NCBI RefSeq assembly: GCF_002127325.2
Contig: NC_035448.2
Location: 129,843,678-129,907,677 of the forward strand
Reading direction: 5' to 3'
Length of the DNA stretch: 64,000 nt
Source of the DNA: Helianthus annuus
Taxonomy: Eukaryota > Streptophyta > Magnoliopsida > Asterales > Asteraceae
The position numbers were made by a program, and so were the translations under genes. This document shows, in pieces, positions 58,701 to 64,000 of the stretch (its first letter is position 1; the number at the start of each line of letters is the position of its first letter). The notes beneath the pieces were generated by a model that worked only from the letters and a program-made list of their open reading frames with translations, was not told where the DNA came from and did no database searches.

Positions 58701-58763
58701 CATTATTATAAAGAGAGCTGTTCTGTCGCGGTTCTTGTAGTCATCGGGTGATGGATCATCCAT
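52777..58763 (-). CDS. Membrane-anchored receptor-like (PBS1-like type) serine/threonine kinase, six exons
   Basis: Exons on the minus strand: 58763-58604, 57670-57426, 57254-57119, 54640-54382, 53996-53864, 53028-52777. All introns are GT-AG and the phases fit, giving 394 aa. The start [14 protein letters not shown] is followed by one membrane helix (residues about 15-41) and a short basic stretch. The kinase domain has [12 protein letters not shown] (97-108), the ATP-binding Lys in IAVKLM (119), [12 protein letters not shown] (HRD 218-220), [10 protein letters not shown] (238-240) and GTQGYVAPE. It has no extracellular receptor domain, so a signalling role at the membrane is inferred. Odd points: DIG replaces DFG, and introns hold a LINE, a copia scrap and MITEs. 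The frame is intact, so the gene is probably expressed. Confidence 0.9.
53090..53630. repeat. GTTCGTTTA-rich inverted repeat region in intron 5
   Basis: Dense direct and inverted copies of CGAACA/TGTTCG and AACGAACA. The right part, CGTTCGGTTCGTTTACAGGC, resembles the end of a common plant MITE, but borders were not fixed. Confidence 0.55.
54074..54357. mobile_element. MITE in intron 4, 10-bp duplication
   Basis: 284 bp rich in ATATCGG/CCGATAT. The ends are ATGCAGTTAAT and, reverse complement, ATGCAGTTAAT. It is flanked by AGGATTAGAT at 54064-54073 and 54358-54367. It lies just downstream (in gene direction) of the exon 4 donor site (54381) and upstream of exon 5. Confidence 0.85.
55140..55335 (-). 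pseudogene. Copia RNase H end fragment in intron 3
   Basis: Minus-strand reading gives [20 protein letters not shown] and DVFTKCF. This resembles the HFVREKV...QLADIFTK end of copia RNase H. It is short and isolated, in the same direction as the kinase gene but non-functional. Confidence 0.5.
55380..56470 (+). pseudogene. RTE-type LINE reverse transcriptase, 5'-truncated, in kinase intron 3
   Basis: Antisense to the kinase gene. Readable parts are [18 protein letters not shown]; a TGA in place of the usual Trp; then [20 protein letters not shown] with the FADD active site; [80 protein letters not shown]; and RGRPK. There are stops and frame changes at about 55470, 55850 and 56147. The 3' UTR to 56465 matches the tail at 47681-48100. 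5' truncation is the normal result of target-primed reverse transcription. Confidence 0.85.
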
Positions 58764-59039
58764 GGAGCCCTAACTAAGTAAAAGAGTGAGGTCAGGTAGT
58801 GGAGGAAAATGGGGGTTAGGGGAGGGGGTGGAAAAGGACAACAAGGCAAGGATGAATGAATGTCTACCGGTGGCTCTGACGGAAGTGCGTCAGGTTGTGG
58901 TGGCGCGGGAAACAGAAAAGATTCTCCTTGTATTGACTGAAAAAAAAAAGTTTGATTTGAAAGAAAAGACACTAATAACATTATAATACTGGATAATTTT
59001 GTATACTTCCTTAAATATTTAACTAACATCGAACTAGGA

Positions 59040-59318
59040 GGAGATGGGCCGGAAACTTTGTGTGTGATGAGTTACTAGAATAAATCGTAGAAATCAACTT
59101 TTATCTTATACCCAAAGTATATTTCATACCTTTTATTATGAAATTGGCAAAAACCAACGTTTATATTTATGTTTTGCTATAAATTATAACGATATTAGAG
59201 CATCCACAATAAGAACCATTAAAAACACCTAAAAACATGTCCAGTCAGCTGACACATCAGAAAAACACTCACCCTTCAAAAACATAAAAAACCCACCCAA
59301 TAAGAAAACACAATAACA

Positions 59319-59356
<38 letters not shown>
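59040..59356. other. Upstream region of kinase gene with TA microsatellite
   Basis: Contains (TA)n at about 59322-59357. A stretch from 59197 (GAGCATCCACAATAAG) resembles the start of a MITE, but no matching end was found. No gene. Confidence 0.5.
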
Positions 59357-59361
<5 letters not shown>

Positions 59362-59828
59362 GAGGGTTCAAATGAGAAGACAAATTTTGTAAGAATAAAA
59401 ATAATAAGTTTTAAACCAATAGAAATGCTTCATTTTACTTCATTAATATGTATATTTAATGTTATTAATAAGGGCATATAGGTAAATTTTTAATTGTAAT
59501 TAATTATCTAACTAATTAAATTTGTAACTCATTTTTAAATATACTCTCTCAAGATAAAATAATTTAGGGTGAAAAACAATTTTCGACATGTGTAGGATAA
59601 ATTTTAGTACGTGTAGGATAAATTCTTAAATGTGTATGATAAATTTAAATATGCGTAGGGTAAATTTCGGTAAACGTAAGATATATGTAGGATAAATTTT
59701 GAAATGTGTAGAATAAAATGTTTTTTGCTTCTATTAATGAGAGATAACATAATTAATGGGATGAGTTATAAACTAATTAATATTTTACCATTATGCTCTT
59801 TCTTTTTTTTCTTCTCAAATGAACCTTC

Positions 59829-59834
<6 letters not shown>
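59357..59834. mobile_element. MITE inserted in TA repeats
   Basis: Ends TATAGTGGAGGGTTCAAATG and, reverse complement of the right end, TATAGGGGAAGGTTCATTTG (16 of 20), lie between two (TA)n runs. The interior is AT-rich and carries repeats of GTGTAGGATAAATTT around 59590-59700. TA-flanked insertion makes exact borders uncertain. Confidence 0.65.
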
Positions 59835-59858
<24 letters not shown>

Positions 59859-59862
<4 letters not shown>

Positions 59863-61005
59863 TTGGGTTATATGGAAAACCCCATCTTTTTGAGAAAACC
59901 CTGAAAACCCATTCTCATCCATTGATTGTCTTTCATCCAAGAAGATCTATGGCTCTCGTATTTTGTGTGTATATTAGATTTAAATATAATCAAAGAAGGG
60001 CATTTCTGGTAGAACAAAAAGACTTTTTGGCATTGGAAATGACAAATTCCACTTGTGTAGTACTAGTATTATCATCTTTCTCCTCTTTCTTCTAGTCAGA
60101 TCTTTCAAAACACTATTATCTCTCTTCTCTTTCTTCATCATGTGAAAGAGAAAAGCTTCATGGTCTTCAATGGTGATCCTTCAATGGTGATCTGGTGCAT
60201 GCTTGTGTATTTGGCAATGGCTACAACCAGCTATTCCGCTGAACCAAAATCTTCATTTAACCTTAATCAGAACCTCACTCTCTCTGTTCAACAACTCACC
60301 GGAGACATCATCGAAATCACGTAAACTCGCCGGAGCAAAAGAAATCGTCGGAAGTGTTTAAAGTTTACATAGGTCTCGAGTCGTTACGTAATCGGTATAC
60401 TTTCTTGTCCTTTTCATCTTCGTTTAATTCCCCGTTGAATTCTTATATTTATAATCATCCAACCACCTTTTCCAGCGAAACTCACCGGACTTCTTCTCCG
60501 GCCCTCTCTCTCCTCTCGGTCTAATTCTACACACACCGACCAGAGATTTACATGGATGAAACGCCGTCGTTTCAGCCGACACCGGGTGGAGTGGTCAAAG
60601 TTTGACTTATGAAACTGAATAGGTTGTGGGTTTTAAGACAAAACAAAAGTACAGATTCGGGTGGTTTAGTATGAAGCTTAAGTTGGTCGGAGGTGATTCT
60701 GTCGGAGTTGTACCGCTTTTTATGTATGTTTTCTTTTGGGATCCTGAAAATTTAATTGTTAAAATCATTATATGTTTATCATTTTTTTGGGTTTGTAATT
60801 ATTTGGGATGTGTTTTAGGCAAAAGAAAGTTGCTTTGTTGGAGACATCGAAAGAATGTCTATATCACCGAATGGGTTGCTTGATTTACAGAAACGGTCCC
60901 CATAAAGATATTCAATTGGCAAGCTGGATGGATGTAGGCGACGTTAATGCGGGGACCTTGAATAAGTCACATTTTTTTGGAAATAACTCTCGTTCATTTA
61001 TAACA
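59859..61005. other. Non-coding, no supported gene
   Basis: A 60-residue ORF at 60142-60324 has a hydrophobic N-terminal part (MVIWCMLVYLAMATTSYSAE) like a signal peptide, but no known relatives were recognised and it is probably chance. Another MITE-like end (TATAGTGTTGGGTTATATGG) starts at about 59859 without a recognised partner. Confidence 0.4.
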
Positions 61006-62560
61006 TGTGTTAGTGGTTCGTGCTGTAACAGAACACCATGATGTAACCTGACATGTGTTCATGTATAACATGTGTTAAGCCCCCGTTAGAATGACATATA
61101 ACGTGTGTTAACCTTTGTTAATTTAAATAAAAAACAAGTAATATCTATTTATTTTTGTTGATGTTTAAAATATCCGATAATGTGGATACTCTCCCTTAAC
61201 AGTTGTACAAGTAATAAATGTACAAGTTAGTATGTAACGTGTAATATGAAACGAGCCATTTATGGTAACTCATGTACTGGTAATTTTGGAATATATAATA
61301 TGAAACAGGTCATTTGTTGTGCACATTTTGGAATTTATAACATGTGTTAAGCCTCTGTTATAATCTTTTTGTAACCTGACATGTATTCATGTATAAGCTA
61401 GTGGTTTACAAAACACCATGATGTGTATATACTGATCTAACATGTGTTACAATCTGTCTTTTTGGAACATGTAGTTGCTTAACATGTGATAAGGGTGAAA
61501 ATAGTTGACGGAGGCGATGGGTTTAATGGTGAGTTTAGTAATATTGTAATGTTGTTGTAACCCCACTTGTATACATATGATAACATGTGTTAAGCATCCA
61601 TTATAATCTTGTTGTAACCCGACTTGTATTCATGTATATGAAAGTGGTTTGCAAAACACTATGATGTGCATATACTGATCGTAACACGTGAACAAGTTAA
61701 TATGGAACATACAAGTTAATATCGTAACATCGTATACATGGGATAAAATGTGTTAAGCCTCTGTTATAATCTTGGTTTAACCTAACATGGTGTCATGTAT
61801 AAGCTAGTGGTTTCCAAAACACCATGATGTGTATATACATACTGTAACATGTGTTAAGCGACTGAAATGTATAACGTGTGTTAAGCATCTATTATAACGT
61901 GTGTTAAGACTTCCATAATGGATGCATAAACTCTAATAACTTAATAACAACAGAGTAAACCTGATATAACGTGTGTAGAGCATCTATTATAACATGTGTT
62001 AAGACTTCCAGAATGGATGCATAAACTTCAATAGTAACTGTAACAGTAGAGGTACAAATACGGGCGCCTCCACCATTATAATCTTGTTGTAACCCGACTT
62101 GTATTCATGTATATGAAAGTGGTTTGCAAAACACTATGATGTGCATATACTGATCGTAACACGTGTACAAGTTAATATGGAACATACAAGTTAATATCGT
62201 AACGTATACCTGGGATAAAATGTGTTAAGCCTCTGTTATAATCTTGGTTTAACCTAACATGGTGTCATGTATAAGCCAGTGGCTTCCAAAACACCATGAT
62301 GTGTATATACATACTGTAACATGTGTTAAGCGACTGAAATGTATAACGTGTGTTAAGCATCTATTATAACGTGTGTAAAGACGTCTATAATGGATGAATA
62401 AACTCCAATAGTAACTTAATAACAACAGAGTAAACCTGATATAACGTGTGTTAAGCCTCTATTATAACGTGTGTTAAGACTTCAGAATGGATGCATAAAC
62501 TCCAATAGTAATTTAGTAACAACAGAAGTACAAACACGGGCGACTTCAACACAAAATGTG
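61006..62560. repeat. Array of AACRYGTGTTA near-palindromes with tandem duplication
   Basis: More than twenty copies of TAACATGTGTTAAG, TAACGTGTGTTAAG and TAACACGTG variants. A block of about 475 bp is tandemly duplicated (61598-62072 and 62073-62548). Both copies share CCGACTTGTATTCATGTATA, AACACTATGATGTGCATATA and GGATGCATAAAC, and they end with TACAAA(T/C)ACGGGCG. Further perfect copies of AACACGTGTT lie at about 62829 and 62900. Confidence 0.85.
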
Positions 62561-63968
62561 TTAAGTCCATACAGTTTTAACATCATGTACTAGACAAAAC
62601 AATAAGAGTCTTACATTACATATTACTAGTAAACGAAAATACATAGCACTAAGAAAATGGTGGAGCTTCCTTTGACAGTCTGCCTTAGCTTTTCAGTGGC
62701 TACCTTTGCTGCCTTAGCTTTTCAGCGGCTACCCTTGATTTATTGTTTGGGCCGGTCTTGAAACAGTTTGTAAACATGTGGGTGTGCGTATGCCAGGGAA
62801 GTTATAAAAATGTGTTTTCATGTCACACGTAACACGTGTTACGTTGTACATGGGTTTCATGTCACATGTAACGCATGCATGTCCAGAAGTTCAAACTATA
62901 ACACGTGTTACGTTGTGTTGTGCCTTAACATAAACATGGTCATGATCCTTGAGCATCTGATCCGCGTTTGACGAAACCAACGGTCCCGAGAATTGGATCT
63001 TGTTTCCCTTGTATCCATCACCATCCTAATAACAAAAAGATAAGATAACCTTTAAGTTGTTAACCAGACATAACTATTAACACATTCATAGCCAGAAAAT
63101 CTTTTTCTCAAACAACATCACAACTTTTTAGCTAAATTGCAATCTTTTTCTCAAATAACATCACAACACAGCCAAAAATCAGTTCATATGCAAAATAATT
63201 TTCCAAATTAAATCCCCAAAATCACACTTAAAACATATGCCAAAAACACAAATTTGCACCATGTACATTCTAAACTTCTCACCCTAAACATGCATATGAC
63301 TCAAAGATTAACAAGATTTTAAAAAAATTGAAACTTTTTAGCTAAATACAATCTTTTTCTCAAATAACATCACAACATAGCCAGAAATCAGTTCATATGC
63401 AAAAATAATCCAGTACCGGGTACCCTGATGCGTCTTAATAACAGAGGATGGTGGCATTGTTTCTACATAAAAAAAAAAAACACATGTTGGACACATTAAC
63501 GGTGTAAATTCGAACATAACTATTATATTTGCTGTTTGTGTTACACAAACCATATTCTATAAACGGCTGAAGATACAAGCAAGAGAAAAACATAACCATT
63601 AATAAACATTAAAAACAAACCTGGAACATTTTCTTCATTTTGGATGTCAATCTCGTTAATGGAGGAACACGTAGTAAAGTTCTTGCTTTGGATCAGACGA
63701 ATTAAAGTCGGTGGACGCTCCGTTATACGTTAATGGAGGATGGCGAATTAAAGTTCTTGTTGAGGAAGATGAATTCGAAATTGAAAATTTTCCTTTTAAA
63801 ATTGAAATAATCTAAAAGAAATGGGGGTTTGGTGATTTGTACAATGATGTGATGGGCATTAAATGATAGTGTCAAATCAAATGGGGAAGAGATCTTGGGT
63901 TGGGTGGATAGATGTACAATTACATATATACCCTTAGAAGCAAAAAGGATAATCAGGTTGACTATGGA
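62561..63968. other. Non-coding, with direct repeats
   Basis: Includes a short tandem repeat GCCTTAGCTTTTCAG(T/C)GGCTAC (about 62683 and 62711). A diverged direct repeat of about 80 bp (63125-63210 and 63336-63410) has ATCTTTTTCTCAAATAACAT. No gene recognised. Confidence 0.6.
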
Positions 63969-64000
63969 TGTCACACCCCAACCGATGGCGGAAACATCGG
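63969..64000 (-). repeat. Start of another reverse-oriented LTR
   Basis: TGTCACACCCCAACCGATGG is the reverse complement of the 3' end of the solo LTR at 47642-47673, apart from a few substitutions. The element continues beyond the window. Confidence 0.75.

Noticed and set aside
60142..60324. 60-residue ORF with a signal-peptide-like start
   Set aside because: No family recognised, no cysteine pattern, and it sits in repeat-rich DNA; kept only as a note.
61006..62560. CRISPR-like array
   Set aside because: Repeat spacing is irregular, the units are near-palindromic and the context is a plant nuclear genome.

Overview
The window is plant nuclear DNA dominated by transposable elements. It holds nested LTR retrotransposons with TG...CA ends, 5-bp target duplications and plant primer-binding sites. 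It also holds a Tat-type element with two RNase H domains, chromodomain gypsy (Tekay-like) pol, PIF/Harbinger and MULE DNA transposons with many MITEs, an RTE-type LINE fragment, and one intron-rich host kinase gene. The style of the elements suggests a composite (Asteraceae) genome. That placement is inference and the species cannot be named from sequence alone.

Layout. 1-1463: part of a reverse-oriented LTR. 1464-2545: two-exon ORF resembling the ATHILA ORF-1 family, cut at its 5' side by that LTR. 2546-6825: mostly non-coding, with a hairpin, a copy of a dispersed segment, a TTA-flanked MITE and a broken Harbinger ORF1. 6826-7887: internally deleted PIF/Harbinger element. 7888-26208: Tekay-like gypsy complex made of a truncated pol copy, LTR, gag-pol, LTR. 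Its integrase is split by a young 6.96-kb copia-derived element that keeps only a gag-like ORF (16350-23312). 26209-30481: minus-strand PIF/Harbinger element, itself split by a solo LTR and a MULE. 30755-31604: second copy of the dispersed segment with a MITE inside. 31610-43174: young Tat-type Ty3/gypsy element with sense gag-pol and a multi-exon antisense gene downstream. 43180-52504: MULE-type elements, a 2.1-kb solo LTR and a LINE/SINE tail. 52777-58763: six-exon receptor-like cytoplasmic-type kinase gene on the minus strand with several intronic transposons, the only convincing host gene. 59000-63968: MITEs and a long array of AACRYGTGTTA near-palindromes. 63969-64000: start of another reverse LTR of the same family as the one at position 1.

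Insertion order can be read directly. The copia-derived element (LTRs differ at one seen site in 461) lies inside the older gypsy integrase. The solo LTR and the MULE lie inside the PIF element. The Tat element (LTRs differ at two seen sites in 651) lies at the edge of the dispersed segment. Most retroelement genes carry stops or frameshifts. The kinase reading frame is complete across all six exons but has DIG in place of the usual DFG.

Candidates for something less described are: the antisense gene of the Tat element with its own TATA box and a perfect upstream palindrome; the gag-only copia derivative with a vestigial protease motif; and a 17-nt motif array shared, in opposite orientation, between that element and the gypsy LTR it landed in.
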